Below, piece by piece: positions 21,655 through 32,690 of a stretch of 64,000 bases of DNA. Source of the DNA: Serripes groenlandicus (taxonomy: Eukaryota; Mollusca; Bivalvia; Cardiida; Cardiidae); assembly GCA_031761405.1 (NCBI GenBank), contig JASEVX010000008.1, positions 46,180,507-46,244,506 on the forward strand, in the 5' to 3' direction. The notes below the pieces were generated by a model that did not search any database, was not told the DNA's origin, and saw nothing but the letters and a program-made list of their open reading frames with translations. How positions within the stretch are numbered: position 1 is the first letter of the stretch; the number at the start of each line of letters is the position of its first letter. The translations under genes and the position numbers were made by a program.

Positions 21655-21950
21655 TTGCGAATGTCTAACCGAATTATAATGTCTAACTGACCAACTATAC
21701 ATTTTTCTTTTTGCATTTGCAATGATCTCCAACGAATTTGGTACCTAAATATCGTAATTTTCGAATGTCTAACCGAATGTCTAATGTCTAATTGACAAAT
21801 AAGACATTCGGTTTTTGCATGTACAATGTCCTCCGACAAAATTTGGGTTATAGATCTTGTAATTTTCGAATGTCTAATCGAATGTATAATGTTTAAATAG
21901 ACATTCGCTTTCTTTTAATGTCTAATTTCTAACATCTAATGCTTTGCCAA
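21655..21950 (+). repeat. Degenerate tandem array, about 106-bp unit
   Basis: GTAATTTTCGAATGTCTAA-type starts at about 21655, 21757 and 21862. Each contains GAATGTCTAACCGAATG and (TGTCTAA)n words. Confidence 0.7.
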
Positions 21951-22160
21951 CTTCACATATTCTTAAACCAATCTTTGATTATAATTGTTTATTTCGTTAC
22001 GATTTGTTTCCTGTTCCTGTAAAACCAAGCTTTGCTTCCAATTGCTTGAAATTCATCACTTATTGAGTCCATTTCTAGGAAAACAAACCTTAGAGTATCG
22101 TCAACCACTGTGTCTTTGTCATCCATGCTATCCATTTCTAATGTAAACTATTTGTCTTTC

Positions 22161-22370
22161 TTGATTGTTTGATGTCTTGCGCCGCTTTCAACAATGTTCA
22201 GTCCTGATCAAGTTACCAGTATTACTAGTCCATTTATCCTGACACCAGCCAGTCAGTCAAAATGCTAACCCCACAACCCTAAATGCCAATGAGGACAGCC
22301 GTTACTTCCATTTTTAAGTCTTTGGCATGACCTGGCCGTGGATCGAAACCGCGACCTCCCGCACTTGTTA
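22161..22370 (-). mobile_element. V-SINE, nearly full
   Basis: On the minus strand: head remnant with B box (GCGGTTTCGATCCACGGCC), GGCATTTAGGGTTGTGGGGT, core CAGGATAAATGGACTAGTAA, and tail TTGAAAGCGGCGCAAGAC. Part of the tail between core and GAAAGCGG is deleted, and the head stops before the A box. Confidence 0.8.
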
Positions 22371-22797
22371 TTAGTGAGTTTTCCTCGAGTTTATTGGTCA
22401 ATAGTGCATATACCCAGATCAGACTGAAACAATATGCATGTTGATAGTGATATACACTTATTTCACAAATTCAGTACGTTTTTGTTTTCCCGAAACACGC
22501 CTCAATCAGTGTTAAAGCAACAGTGATGATTGCATATTTATGGAGCATGGTTGAGCTTTCATATAACAACGTAGTAAAGGGAGTTTCATATAGTAGATGT
22601 TTCTGTGATTTCCTGCCCGTTCGAACGAACCACTTCTGACTTGGGTTTCGTCACGTTTTGTCGTTTTCGCTGACACCGTAAACATGTACCCTAGGGTATT
22701 ATAATATGTAACACCATAGACTATCATAATGTCTCGGCAAGTGTCTTATTTAAAATCTATTCAAAAGTCAAGACTCATTTGCTAGTTTATTCTCTCA
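22371..22797. other. Spacer, nothing recognised
   Basis: No repeats shared within the window and no convincing frame. Confidence 0.4.

Positions 22798-22827
<30 letters not shown>
22798..22827 (+). repeat. 30-nt G homopolymer
   Basis: Uninterrupted G30. Such tracts form G-quadruplexes and are often length-variable or mis-sized in assemblies. Confidence 0.9.
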
Positions 22828-22828
<1 letters not shown>

Positions 22829-23215
22829 AATATGTTCGTATCTTAGAAGGCTTTACTTCAAGATGTATTAGAATTAATTAGTTGTTACTAGTAGATGAAT
22901 GAATAGTCATTTCGAAATGAGGTTGTCAATATCCGAGGCATAGGAAATGGACCTTCGGTTAATAAACACGACTTCCGAGACATTTTCCAGATTTAAATGT
23001 TTCAGTGTTCCAATCGTTTATACAATGTTCTTGGTAGATCAAAGTGATTTTCGAGCTAACTGTACAACGTCTGAATAGACTGCAAGCACAATCGTTGGTC
23101 TGAATCTGCACTAAGCGCAACTCTCCGAAGGCGTATTGTCTTGCGTCGATGCTCATATATAAAAGCCAATTCGATGGATATTATAAGACTTTAAATGAAA
23201 ACGTTCTACTTATCT

Positions 23216-23355
23216 AAGGTATTAATACACCAAAACAAATCCTTCTTTTGTTTCCATGTAAATCAATCAGTTCTAACCCTCAATTGTCACCATGTCTAAT
23301 CGTTTTCAAATAGTACACCCTATAACATTGAAAAGAGTTACCTCTAAGCTTTCTG
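23216..23355 (-). repeat. Dispersed repeat, inverted partner of 17361
   Basis: Homologous in inverted orientation to 17361-17498. On the minus strand both copies translate to a similar short string around KLRGNSF, but each soon meets stops. A decayed coding origin is possible and unproven. Confidence 0.7.
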
Positions 23356-23718
23356 ATCATCCAAAAAATTAAATTTACATTCAATGTCATATATTCAATG
23401 AATTCTGGTGAAGGTATACACTAATTTTTAAGCAAACAAATGTCTTTTTAGGGACTATTTGGCTGCATGACCGCGGATTTGACCTTAAGCAACTAATACG
23501 TCACTTCAAAAGCTCAGGGGCAATTCTTCGCTGGCCAGTAATACTTAAAACCTACATTTCTTCTCTCAAAGGCTCTGACTTGCTATGTCATTTTCGTCGG
23601 CATTTTTGTATTCCCATTAGCTTTACACAGATGACATTACACAAAAGAAATATCACATTTAAAATAACGATTTAAAAGTGGCTGTTTCTTAAGCGACCCA
23701 AAATATTTTCAATCCTAA

Positions 23719-23835
23719 AGCGTTTTATTTAAAGTGGAAGGTTTTCAATTATTTAGTATTAGTATTGATGGGGAAAAGCTTCACATTAATAAAGTTTTGA
23801 AATATGATAAAGAAAAACTAGTCGGGGTAAAATGA
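23719..23835 (+). pseudogene. Possible P/THAP9-type transposase remnant
   Basis: A 38-codon open stretch contains SIDGEKLHINKVLKYDKEKL followed by VGVK and a stop at 23833. The spacing of an Asp, an Ile or Leu, a YD pair and LVG resembles the segment around the first catalytic Asp of P-element/THAP9-like transposases (pattern of the type DEMxI...LxYDxxxxxLVG, from family knowledge). The match needs a small shift and lacks the Glu-Met pair. No upstream THAP domain or downstream part was found, so this is at most a relic. Confidence 0.25.
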
Positions 23836-23944
23836 GGTTTTCACATATAGATGGAAACTTATTAAGTAAAACTAGTTGGGTAGGATATGTCTTTTGAAAA
23901 CAGTTTAGCTGTAGTTTTCTTGATAGGACTTCATCATAGGGCTT

Positions 23945-24466
23945 GCTTTTATAGTAAATGTTTGTCAGTCGCCTTTCCTTTAAAGTAAACGTTTGTCAGA
24001 CGCCTTTCATTAATAGTAAACGTTTGTCAGTCGTCTTCCCTATATAGTAAACGTTTGTCAGTCGCCATTCCTTTAAAGTAACCGTTTGTCAGTCGCCTTT
24101 CCTTTACAGTAAACGTTTGTCAGTCGCCTTTCCTTTATAGTACACGTTTGTCAGTCACCTTTCCTTTATAGTAAACGTTTGTCAGTCGCCTTTTCTGTAT
24201 ATTAAACGTTTGACAGTCGCCTTTCCTGTATAGTAAATGTGTGTCAGTCGCCTGTCCTTTATAGTACACGTTTGTCAGTCGCCTTTCCTTTATAGTAAAC
24301 GTTTGTCAGTCGCCTTTTCTGTATATTAAACGTTTGACAGTCGCCTTCCCTGTATAGTAAACGTGTGCCAGTCGCCTTTCCTTTATAGTAAACGTTTGTC
24401 AGTCGCCTTTCCTGTATAGTAAACGTTTGTCAGTCGCCTTTCCTTTATAGTAAACGTTTGTCAGAG
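23945..24466 (+). repeat. 31-bp minisatellite
   Basis: About 17 head-to-tail units of GTAAACGTTTGTCAGTCGCC plus TTTCCTTTATA. Variants (TGTATATTAAACGTTTGACAG and GTAAACGTGTGCCAG) recur in the same order near 24190-24260 and 24310-24370, indicating block duplication inside the array. Confidence 0.95.
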
Positions 24467-25264
24467 CGCTTTATTGTTATATAAAACATATGACTCATGC
24501 TATTCTTCTTTTGAAAGCAAACAAAACAAATCAAAACATTCAGTACTGTTTTGAATCGTTATGTAGTAGAAGAAAGTGGATTAAATGCAAACCCAGTCCA
24601 ACATTGATCACGTGATAGTTTTCTTAGAAATGTAAAAGGTCGTTTGAATGCTCGTCATTTCGAAAATCCAGCTTCTTTGTGAAACGGAATAAAACAAACC
24701 TCTATAAAAAGGTTTTTCGTGTTCCGCATTGGCCTATTATTATGAAAATATGTCCAGTTTCTGCCCTCATCTCATCTTTTCGTTTACATTACCGTTTTAC
24801 AAGCTGTCGACGATCTAGTGTTACCAAACATATATACTGTACATTTAATCTGTAGATGTCACGTGATTGATTCGAATGTGATCATTGTGACGGCAACGCA
24901 TGACGGATACGCCATAAAGTATGACTATCAAGCTCCTAGACAGTGTCGTAATTGCTGTTTGAAACCTTTTACTATTATGATTGAACTTGTCATTGGTGAT
25001 GTATGATTTTATGAAAAAGTAAAAGTCAACATATTATTATTTGTTTATGATATTGTATGTGACTATTGTTTGGTCAGTATCACGAGTTGTTTGATCTGTG
25101 AAATAAAGTGAATTTTCGATTCACACCTTCTCTGTTGAATAGTTAAAATGGTGCCATTTACCTCTGTAAAATGTACAACGTTTTGGTGCGAGAAAGCCTG
25201 GAAACAAAAATCAATCATTGAAGATATTTGCGTGATATGATGGCAAAACTATTGAAAATAAAAT
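24467..25264. other. Spacer, no supported gene
   Basis: A TATA-like CTATAAAAAGG at about 24701 and AATAAA at about 25102 bracket a 62-codon frame (24818-25006) with no known motif. This is suggestive of a small transcription unit but nothing more. Confidence 0.25.
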
Positions 25265-25522
25265 CGCCTCGATTGTGTAGTGTAGGTTAGAGCGCCCGCC
25301 TCAGGTGCCAGATGTCGTAGGTTCGATCCCCGGCCGGGTCAAACCAAATACAAAAATGGTATAAATAGCTGCCCATCTGGGCGCTCAGGCTTGTGAGGTT
25401 AGTATTACGACTGACTGGCTGATGTCAGAATAAATAGAACAGTAGTACTGCTAACTTACCAAGAAAAAGCCGTGATATAACTGAACAAATTATTGAAAGC
25501 GGCATAAAACCAACTTATTAAC
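25265..25522 (+). mobile_element. V-SINE, full-length
   Basis: The tRNA-like head (A box GTGTAGGTTAGAGCGCCCG, B box GTAGGTTCGATCCCCGG) is followed by GGCGCTCAGGCTTGTGAGGT, core GACTGACTGGCTGATGTCAG and ACAGTAGTACTGCTAACTTA, and tail GCCGTGATATAACTGAAC and GAAAGCGGCATAAAACC. One of the best-preserved complete copies. Confidence 0.9.
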
Positions 25523-25928
25523 AAATTGAAAAGAAACGCGTTAAAAAAAATCCAATCAGTCGGTACATCCAATGGTATGTGTTACAACGCTTTAAACGCG
25601 ACTAAGCCTAGCAGAAAGGTAAACCAAGACAAGTTACTGTATACTGGTATTATATATTTATAGCAGTGACGATTTACAGAATATGCCTGTAAGCTAGAAT
25701 GATAGAAAATATTTGTGAGGTAATAAATCAACGTAATTCGTTTAGTCGTTGACTGCTTGTGAAGTATTTTCGTGGTATATATGATCTGAGGTAGGCAGAT
25801 ATAGCTTAAGTAAATGGATCGAAAATTGGTCAAAACTGTTTCGGTCGTTGCACATAGATAGCGTCATTCGTTTATTTCCAATGTTGATGTACATAAATAT
25901 GAATGGACAGACACCTGCATGTAGTTAT

Positions 25929-26031
25929 CAGTCGTCCAGCGAGACAAACCAACATTTTGGCCTCTGCGTAATGTATCGACCAAGATTAGCCTGCGCGGTC
26001 CGCGCAGGCTAATCCGGGCCGACACATTCCG
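25929..26031 (+). mobile_element. Half MITE-1 (left half only)
   Basis: AGCGAGACAAACCAACATTT to CCGGGCCGACACATTCCGTC is followed by unrelated sequence. The intact inner hairpin reads CTGCGCGGTCCGCGCAG. The right half is deleted. Confidence 0.85.
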
Positions 26032-26094
26032 TCGTGTATATATACATGGTGTCAAATCGGAGTGGCATTAAGACACAAACTCGCTAGAAGCGGA

Positions 26095-26285
26095 ATATAT
26101 AGACAGTCCAATCTGTCTTTAAAGACCACCCATGGGAAGAGAACGATCTGGTCTTTAACCACAGGTGGTATTTAATTGCAGGGTCATTTATGAAGAAAAT
26201 GAGTTATTGGGAGATACAAAATTGTGGTTGCTATATATATACAGGGAATTGCTAAACAAAGACGGTCGTAAGCATAGGGTTGACT
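26095..26285 (+). repeat. GGTCTTTAATTGCAG repeat, copy 1
   Basis: Related to 51265-51675: both have TAAAGACCAC(C), ACAGGTGGTATTTAATTGCA versus ACATGTGGTCTTTAATTGCA, a piece with GAAAATGAGT, an ACAGGGAATTGCTA versus ACAGGGGATTGCTA stretch, and a closing TTGACTGTA versus TTTACTGTA. It is probably a short interspersed element. Confidence 0.7.
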
Positions 26286-26413
26286 GTATATACATTCTAT
26301 AAAATAAATTCCTCCTAAACGAAATCAGATATTTGACGAAAACAGATATACATCATAATAGCCTGAATCTTCCCCCAAAATATCAAGAAAAGGTCATCAC
26401 CGTAGTTTATGAA

Positions 26414-26663
26414 CGCCTCCGTGGTGTAGTGGTAGAGCATCTGCCTTTGTTGCGGGACGTTGCGTGTTCGATCCTAGGCCGGGTCATACCAAAGACTTAA
26501 AAAAAAGGGTAGCAATGGCTACCTGCATTAGTTTAGAGGAGTTTAGCATTTACGGCTGACTGACTGGTGTTATGATAAATGGGCCAGTAGTACTGGTAAC
26601 GCTGCACGGAAACGCCATGATAACTGAAACATTGCTGAAAGCGATGTTAAACATCAAACAATG
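26414..26663 (+). mobile_element. V-SINE, full-length
   Basis: Head with A box GGTGTAGTGGTAGAGCATC and B box GCGTGTTCGATCCTAGG; a 9-A run separates it from the core (GACTGACTGGTGTTATGATA, CAGTAGTACTGGTAAC). Tail GCCATGATAACTGAAAC and GAAAGCGATGTTAAAC. Confidence 0.9.
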
Positions 26664-26671
26664 TTAGTTAA

Positions 26672-26860
26672 TCTCCGGTTTTTCAACGATGTTTGATTAG
26701 TGGTTTAGTTACTTTAAACACTTCGCAGAACCTTTTCTCAAAATGTATTAATATCGTCGACAGCCGGAGCATTATCAAAATTTTGTATTTTGAGAACAGG
26801 TTCGTCGAAGTGTTTGAAAAGACTTGACCACCAATCAAACCCCTGTAAAAAAAACGGAGA
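26672..26860. mobile_element. Foldback element, 189 bp
   Basis: The left arm (TCTCCGGTTTTT ... GTTTGATTAGTGG ... CACTTCGCAGAACC) is matched by an inverted right arm (GGTTCGTCGAAGTG ... CCACCAATCAAAC ... AACGGAGA) of about 75 bp with mismatches. The centre includes ATCGTCGACAGCCGG. It lies 8 bp beyond the end of a V-SINE. Confidence 0.75.
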
Positions 26861-27260
26861 TAGGACATTGTAAGCGGCATAGACTACGCCATGTTTCATT
26901 AAAAAGGGTGAAGAAATAAAAAAGTTACCATTGTTTTTACATTCTTAATATCAAGAGCAATTATTGCTGTCTGACCATGCAAATATGACGTCAACAGTCA
27001 CGTGATACACACACTCTGTATCAGGCACATCGACTAATGACTAGCTTCATATGAAAGAAAATACAATTCACGAATACGAGTGACCTATGCCATTGGGAGG
27101 AGACGAATATCTGTATTTCACCCTTCGTTGCATTCTAGTATTGGCTTATACTTAAATCATAACGTCTGGGGGAGAAGGTTTATGTTCTAACGTCTGTAGA
27201 TAAAATATGAATGGCGTCACGCGTTGATGAGGCGAACCCTCTAGATGTTTGTTGTGTCTG
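26861..27260. other. Spacer, nothing recognised
   Basis: No repeats shared within the window and no coding signal. Confidence 0.4.
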
Positions 27261-27286
27261 GTGGGTTTAACGCCGTTTTCAACATT
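27261..27286 (-). mobile_element. SINE tail relic
   Basis: GTTTAACGCCGTTTTCAACA is the complement of the common SINE 3' tail. It is cut short by the truncated MITE-2 that follows. Confidence 0.55.
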
Positions 27287-27287
27287 T

Positions 27288-27516
27288 CTAAACTAAAATA
27301 TATATTTTTTTACCAAGGTTAATCACCTCGCCATAAAGTCTTTATAAGCGTTAAATCATTTTTTTTTTTTGGTAAACAATAGAAATTTAGGTGCCATTGC
27401 TCGTTCTGAGCAATGGCACCTAAATTGGCATTGTTTACAAAGGGTCAAAATTGCCCCTAAACCAGGGATCTCAAAATAAGTTTTTAGTTACAACAGTTTC
27501 ACGCCAAGCCCTCGAT
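27288..27516 (-). mobile_element. MITE-2 copy, left end truncated
   Basis: ACCAAGGTTAATCACCTCGC, core AGGTGCCATTGCTCGTTCTG with its inverse, TTGCCCCTAAACCAGGG and the right end CACGCCAAGCCCTCGA are present. The first 25-30 bp of the other end are missing. Confidence 0.88.
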
Positions 27517-28182
27517 TTGTTTTCTTATATAACGGCATTTCAATGGTAAGTTACCAGTTATACAGGTCCATTGTATCCTTACATCAGCAAGTCTGTTATT
27601 AATGTAACTTAACAGTCCCTGAGCGCCAATTGGGGAGATAATCCATTACTACCTTTTTTATGGTATGACCCGATCGGAGATCGAACCTGCAATATCTCGC
27701 AGCAAGGAATACAGTGTGCAAAGGGAAACGTCGTGTGCAGTTCAGTTCGTATTCAAAAATTACAATCTTTTTTTAAAATTAATTTATTTTTGTCAATCGG
27801 TTCCTTTTGGAATTAAGTAACATAATACCATCCTTCTTTAGTGTGATCAAAACAGTAATAAGTTTTATATTTAATATAAACACTCGCCCGCCAGAAATCT
27901 TCTCAAAAGGAAATTAAATGCTAAGCATGGTTTGCCATGCATGACTTTCCTTTGATTAGGTTGTCAGCGGTCGTGCATATTGTGATGTGCGGGTTTGGTC
28001 GTTGGTGGGTATATATGACGCCAAATGGAATGGGAACTTTGTGAGGTGAACGCTATGGAGGCATATAACTGCCACCATATGATATCATATTTTCATGAAA
28101 ACCTTTTCGTAAAGATAACGGAGGATGTCACGTTAATTACTAAATAGCATTACTTTTAAATTAGCATCAAGTCGAGATGAAC
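27517..28182. other. Spacer with a decayed V-SINE-like piece
   Basis: At about 27525-27710 the words CAATGGTAAGTTACCAGTTA, CCCTGAGCGCCAATTGGGGA and GACCCGATCGGAGATCGAAC show a worn minus-strand V-SINE. The rest is featureless. Confidence 0.5.
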
Positions 28183-28502
28183 CAGGGCCTTAGCTCCCTT
28201 TAGGCAAAAATTCCCCAAAATGCAGCTGCGGCGATAGACATCTGCGTAATGTGTATCGACCAGATCAGCCTGCGCTGTCCGCGCAGACTGATCCGACCGA
28301 CACATTCCGTCTAAGGGGGGGGGGGGATAAATAGAGTAGTGATATCTGAAACAGAAAATCCACAGGAGACGAAAAGTTTATAACCGGGTACGCCTGTGTG
28401 GCATGCTTAGGCTGATCCGGGTCGATACTTTACGCAGAGTCCACACTGTTGATTTACTCACGAGACAGCCTACACATTGATTATTGCAAAGCTACGCCCC
28501 TG
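28183..28502 (+). mobile_element. hAT-like element carrying a MITE-1, copy 1
   Basis: The outer ends are CAGGGCCTTAGCTCCC and GGGA-free inverse GCTACGCCCCTG. Inside is a MITE-1 lacking its first 30 bp, starting at CTGCGTAATGTGTATCGACC. The copy at 37836-38156 has the same outer arms and the same MITE-1 truncation joint (GCAGCTGCGGCGA next to CTCTGCGTAATG). The chimera therefore moved as one unit. The CAGGGGCGTAGC end is typical of hAT-type elements (family knowledge); no clear 8-bp duplication was found. Confidence 0.75.
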
Positions 28503-29525
28503 TGAACATGTTCAACTTAGTACTTAAAACTGCGACCTCATAATAACTGGACAATTAACACTTGTCACGATATTTGTTTTTGTTTCGTGAAAAGTTTAAC
28601 CTTAGTTTACATGAAAACCTGCACGTACGTAGGGAGCCTGCTAAGTTTTGGTGTGTTTTGCTTTTTGCGGAATACCAGTCGCAATCAACATCCAATGAAT
28701 GGCGGGTTTGTGGACCTAATTTAATTAGAATTTTAAGAAAACATGTAACAGGACATTTCCCGTTGTCGTAATCTTCCAGATGCTCAATGGGTTTCAAGAT
28801 ATGTTTAAAGTGTTCATTAAAACAAAGTAGATTATCATGAACATGTTCATTTATCCATTTATTAAGTTGTGACAGTTTAGAGCACTAACAGGAACATTTT
28901 CGCGTTTCGGTATTTATTTAGATTTAGATTTCATAATAAACTCAAAATAATCACGATCTTTTATGATTAACGTGAAAATCCTCCATCGCTTTCGCGAAAG
29001 TTTTAGAAAAATCATCTGTTAAGATTTAGTGTTGGCAGTTATATGTCTATATCAAATGCCAATCAAATGTCTAGCAGTTTTATAAATATGCCACGTGAAT
29101 AAAAACAAAAAAACGACCTTCGACGGTTTTAAATTTATAGTAAGTGAAATGTGCGACCATGTGCAATGCTGTATAATGATATAGTCTAGATTATTTACTT
29201 AATTAATTCAGATTGTATATATTCGAGTGTTTTCTTGGTCATATAAGGATGTACCCTGTCGGCTTCCATAATACTTGTGAATTATTAATGCATATTTGTG
29301 TGCAAATTAAAACCGTTTACATACAGTTAAAACTCTAGGCGTAGAAGTCAAGTCGGCCAACCAGCTTCCATTTCTGTTCAATATTCCTGATGTATGCACT
29401 TACGATTGCTATTCTTATTCTGGAAAGACTATCGCTACAAATGTACTGAACTATATTCAAGTTCAATATTCACTATACTGAAATGTTAAGTTTGTTTTTG
29501 GTTGTTGTTTATTTTGGCTTATTGT
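28503..29525. other. Spacer, overlapping meaningless frames
   Basis: Frames of 69 (plus) and 80 (minus) codons overlap at 28555-28797; neither has a recognisable motif. The rest is AT-rich and featureless. Confidence 0.35.
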
Positions 29526-29527
29526 TG

Positions 29528-29577
29528 TTAGGGGTGGTGGGGTGGGGTGGTGGGGTGGGGTGGTGGGTACAGGGGGT
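29528..29577 (+). repeat. G-rich minisatellite, GGGGTGGT
   Basis: Repeated GGGGTGGTGGGGTGGGGTGG ending in CAGGGGG. It has G-quadruplex potential on the plus strand. Confidence 0.85.
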
Positions 29578-29621
29578 ACATTTTAAGCATTTTTATATTA
29601 ATGGAAAATGTTACATTAATC

Positions 29622-29945
29622 TAAAGAAAAGAATCTGACATTTTGACATTGAACTAAAGGAAATAATCTGAAATCTTGACATTGAACTAAAGGAAATAAT
29701 CAGAAATCTTAACATTGAACTAAAAGGAAATAATCTGAAATATTGACATTGAACTAAAGAAAATAATCTGAAATATTGACATTGAACTAAATGAAATAAT
29801 CTGAAATCTTGACATTGAACTAAAGGAAATAATCTGAATATTGACATTGAACTAAATGAAATAATCTGAAATCTTGACATTGAACTAAAGGAAATACTCT
29901 GACATCTTAACATTGAACTGAAGGAAATACTCTGACATTTTGAGC
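29622..29945 (+). repeat. 33-bp minisatellite
   Basis: About 9.5 units of GACATTGAACTAAAGGAAAT plus AATCTGAAATCTT, each 32-34 bp. A 181-codon minus-strand frame across it reads SFSSMSRFQII-type repeats and is a by-product of the periodicity. Confidence 0.93.
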
Positions 29946-30655
29946 TCTCAGTGTTATAAAAATACCTTATGGTCACTGTCAATAAGTAATACATATTCCG
30001 TTTGTGGGTCAGAACGAGTTTAGTTAACGGAGCTATTAAGAGTTTGTCGGTTCGGAAGTAAATGAAATTTGAAAAAAGAGTTTTCCTTCGTTTAAGCAGC
30101 ACTGCTGATATACGAGAGTCTAAGATCAAACAATATATTTCAATACTTTTAAGCACATGTTGTCATAGTCATCTGCTGCAGATGCGTGGTATTTGGATGG
30201 GTACTGGTTAAACTATTGCTCAAATATCGGTTCGTGTGACCGCATACATGATAAAACATCGTAAATAATATTTCTCCGACTCGGGGGAAAAAAGGCGAGT
30301 CGGCGAACGCATTCCCATTTAATGTCAATATTGCTGATTTATGCATATAAGATTGTTATTCGCCTCCCATACAATCGGGATCTACTGCGGTAGAGTGAGA
30401 TTTATGTACAGCACTACAGCGTTTCGGTTTTGTGCGTTTTATTGGTCAATACCCAGAACTAATTGGGAAACATAGATTTGTTGGCTTGATGTCAGAATGA
30501 GCATAATTTATTGCACGCAGACCAAGAAACCCTTTTTCCGAAGATTTTGGCCGAAAACGATACCAAAAGTAGATTTACATTCACGGTTTTAACATTGAGC
30601 GGGAATATTATAATCACATTCCCAGATTTAGACGCATTTTAACCTATCTGGAGCA
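29946..30655. other. Spacer, nothing recognised
   Basis: AT-rich; no window-internal repeat or coding signal. Confidence 0.35.
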
Positions 30656-30656
30656 G

Positions 30657-30838
30657 AGTATCTTTTTAAAAATATTATAGAAAACGGAGAAATTGCTCAC
30701 CATGAGAAATTTCAACTTTTGCCACAATGTTTTCGCCTATATAAACTTATTTTACTTTAACCTAAAGATTTTGTCCATAGTATTTCCTAAATGTACGTCG
30801 CCTTTTGTTATTGTGTTGTATGTTGAAAAGGGGTTAAT
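30657..30838 (+). mobile_element. MITE-4, degenerate
   Basis: CGGAGAAATTGCTCACCATG with the arm GAGAAATTTCAACTTTTGCC, then CACAATGTTTTCG, and a right end GTTGAAAAGGGG before TTAA (30835-30838). The left end is lost. Confidence 0.6.
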
Positions 30839-31102
30839 AATAGTGATTATTTCTTAAAATGACATTGTCCTTAATTATACATTCGATAGTCATAATAAAC
30901 GAATTCATTAGTAACGCTCAGTCTAGACATATTTCGTTACTTTCTTCCGGTACAACGGCCAATGCAAGAGTACATTTGAAATGAGAAATAGTTCAAAAGG
31001 AGTGTGTAGGTCAAAGAAATGTTCGTCGATGCTTAACAAGCAATTTTCCACTTTTGTCTTTAGTTTTATATGAAATATAATGGTAATAATATAAATAATT
31101 AA

Positions 31103-31326
31103 CCCTTTCTCTCATATAAACGCTTTCTGACGCCTCTGCAACAGACAGCTTTTTGAAAACATAGTGACAAAAGAAGAAATTGCTCGAAACGAGCAATTTC
31201 TCCTTTTTGACAAAATGATTTCCACCTTAAGTCATAGGTTATCCATTCAATTATAGAGATTTTCTTTTTTTTTGACAAAATATGTTCAAAGGCCGTCTGC
31301 TGCAGAATTGTCGTATGAGGGAAAGG
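31103..31326 (+). mobile_element. MITE-4 reference copy with TTAA duplications
   Basis: TTAA at 31099-31102 and 31327-31330 flanks CCCTTTCTCTCATA and GTATGAGGGAAAGG. The centre AGAAATTGCTCGAAACGAG and its arm form a hairpin. Flanking blocks are TGACGCCTCTGCAACAGAC and GTCTGCTGCAGAATTGTC. TTAA duplication and CCC ends suggest piggyBac-type mobilisation. Confidence 0.92.
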
Positions 31327-31477
31327 TTAAAGATCCTAGATCCGTGCGATGGTCATAATTAACGAATTTCTTACCGAAGCTACATATATAGAAATATCTC
31401 TTTACAAATACCAATGAGAATGCAAGAGTACCTGTTTATAGAGAACTATTGCGAAATTAGTGATCAACGATGCTTAA

Positions 31478-31656
31478 CCCTTTCCCTCATACGACAAAAC
31501 TGCAGCAGACGACTTTGAACATGTTTTGTCAGAAAATAGGAAATCTCTATAATTGAATGGATAACCTATGACTAAAAGTGAAAAACATTGTGGCAGAAGG
31601 AGAAATTGCTCGTTTTGCTGCAGAGGCGTCAGAAAGCGTCTATATGAGGGAAAGGG
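31478..31656 (-). mobile_element. MITE-4 with half of its hairpin deleted
   Basis: TTAA at 31474-31477 and 31657-31660. Ends CCCTTTCCCTCATACG and TATATGAGGGAAAGGG are intact. The centre has only one arm (GAGAAATTGCTCG) before jumping to TTTTGCTGCAGAGGCGTC, so the palindrome was cut down by about 45 bp. Confidence 0.9.
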
Positions 31657-31879
31657 TTAAGAAACTAAATTCACCTTTTTTTAAATTAGATTTAGCCGAA
31701 TTATCGATCTCATTAAACGTAGACCAAAACACTCGCTATATATACGAGCGTGCGAGTCTAGATCTGGTTTTAATGAGATTGGCGAAATATCTTTTATCGT
31801 GCAAATGATGTTTTTAATGAACGAGTTTCTTCACAAGGCTTAGTCTAGACATATCTCTTTCACGGTACTAAGGCAATGC

Positions 31880-32130
31880 TTGATTGGTGTTTTACGCCGC
31901 TATTAACAATTTTCAGTTATATCACGGCGTTTCCTGTGTAAGTTACCAGTACTACATGATCAATACTGACCTGATACCTGTCGGTCAGTCAAAATGATAA
32001 CCCCGCAACCCTGTGCGATAAGGAGGGCAGCAATTACTACCATTCTTAAAGTATTTGGTATAACCCGACGGGGAGTCGAGCCCGCGACCTCCCGCACCCA
32101 AGGCGGACGCTCTACCACTACACCACATAG
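31880..32130 (-). mobile_element. V-SINE, full-length
   Basis: On the minus strand: head with A box GTGTAGTGGTAGAGCGTCC and B box GCGGGCTCGACTCCCCG, then GTTGCGGGGTTATCATTTTG, core GTACTGGTAACTTACACAGG, and tail CGCCGTGATATAACTGAAAA and AATAGCGGCGTAAAACACC. A well-kept copy. Confidence 0.9.
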
Positions 32131-32527
32131 TGCAAGTACATAAACAATTGCTGAAATTGGCGTAAAACATTAATTTGAAGCAAAATCAAGACTAAATTTA
32201 CATTTTTGAAATCGTGTTGCAACATTTTAGTGATAATTTCAAGTAGTTCAATATCCTTTATCGTTCACTTGCTGCTCTAAGCAAACGCATTTAAAACTAC
32301 CGTGTCTAGACTTGCCTCTATCTTGGGACCATTGAAAATGCAAGCTAACACGTGTAGGGGGAATATTTAGAAATGATTGAAGGTCCAACGTCTTAGTTCG
32401 TCCATGTGTAGTATGCCCTGCTCGCTCGTCTAGCCCGTCTATCTGAATGTTACGTGATAAATAGGGTGTTTTTAGAATAGTCTAACGCATGTGAATTCTC
32501 ATAGAGCGCAAATCTTTACAAAAAGTA

Positions 32528-32690
32528 GTAATGGATGCCCTCATTGGCGCTCAGGGTTGCGGGGTTAGCATTACGACTGACTGGTTGGTGCCAGAATAAA
32601 TGAACAAGTAATAAATGTAGCTTACCAAGGAAAACGCCGTGATATAACTGAAAACTTACCTTGTTGAAAGCGTCGTAAAAACCAAACATT
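32528..32690 (+). mobile_element. V-SINE without head
   Basis: GGCGCTCAGGGTTGCGGGGT, GACTGACTGGTTGGTGCCAG, GCTTACCAAGGAAAACGCCG and a tail with a short insertion (AACTTACCTTGTTGAAAGCG). Confidence 0.85.

Noticed and set aside
23945..24466. CRISPR array
   Set aside because: Regular 31-bp units without unique spacers, in a eukaryotic context; it is a minisatellite.
28555..28797. Opposed frames of 69 and 80 codons as genes
   Set aside because: They overlap almost fully on opposite strands, have no recognisable motif and no supporting splice or promoter signal.
29611..30156. 181-codon minus-strand frame with SFSSMSRFQII repeats
   Set aside because: It lies mostly in a 33-bp minisatellite; the repeat period keeps the frame open. 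Unit lengths of 32-34 bp would break a real reading frame.
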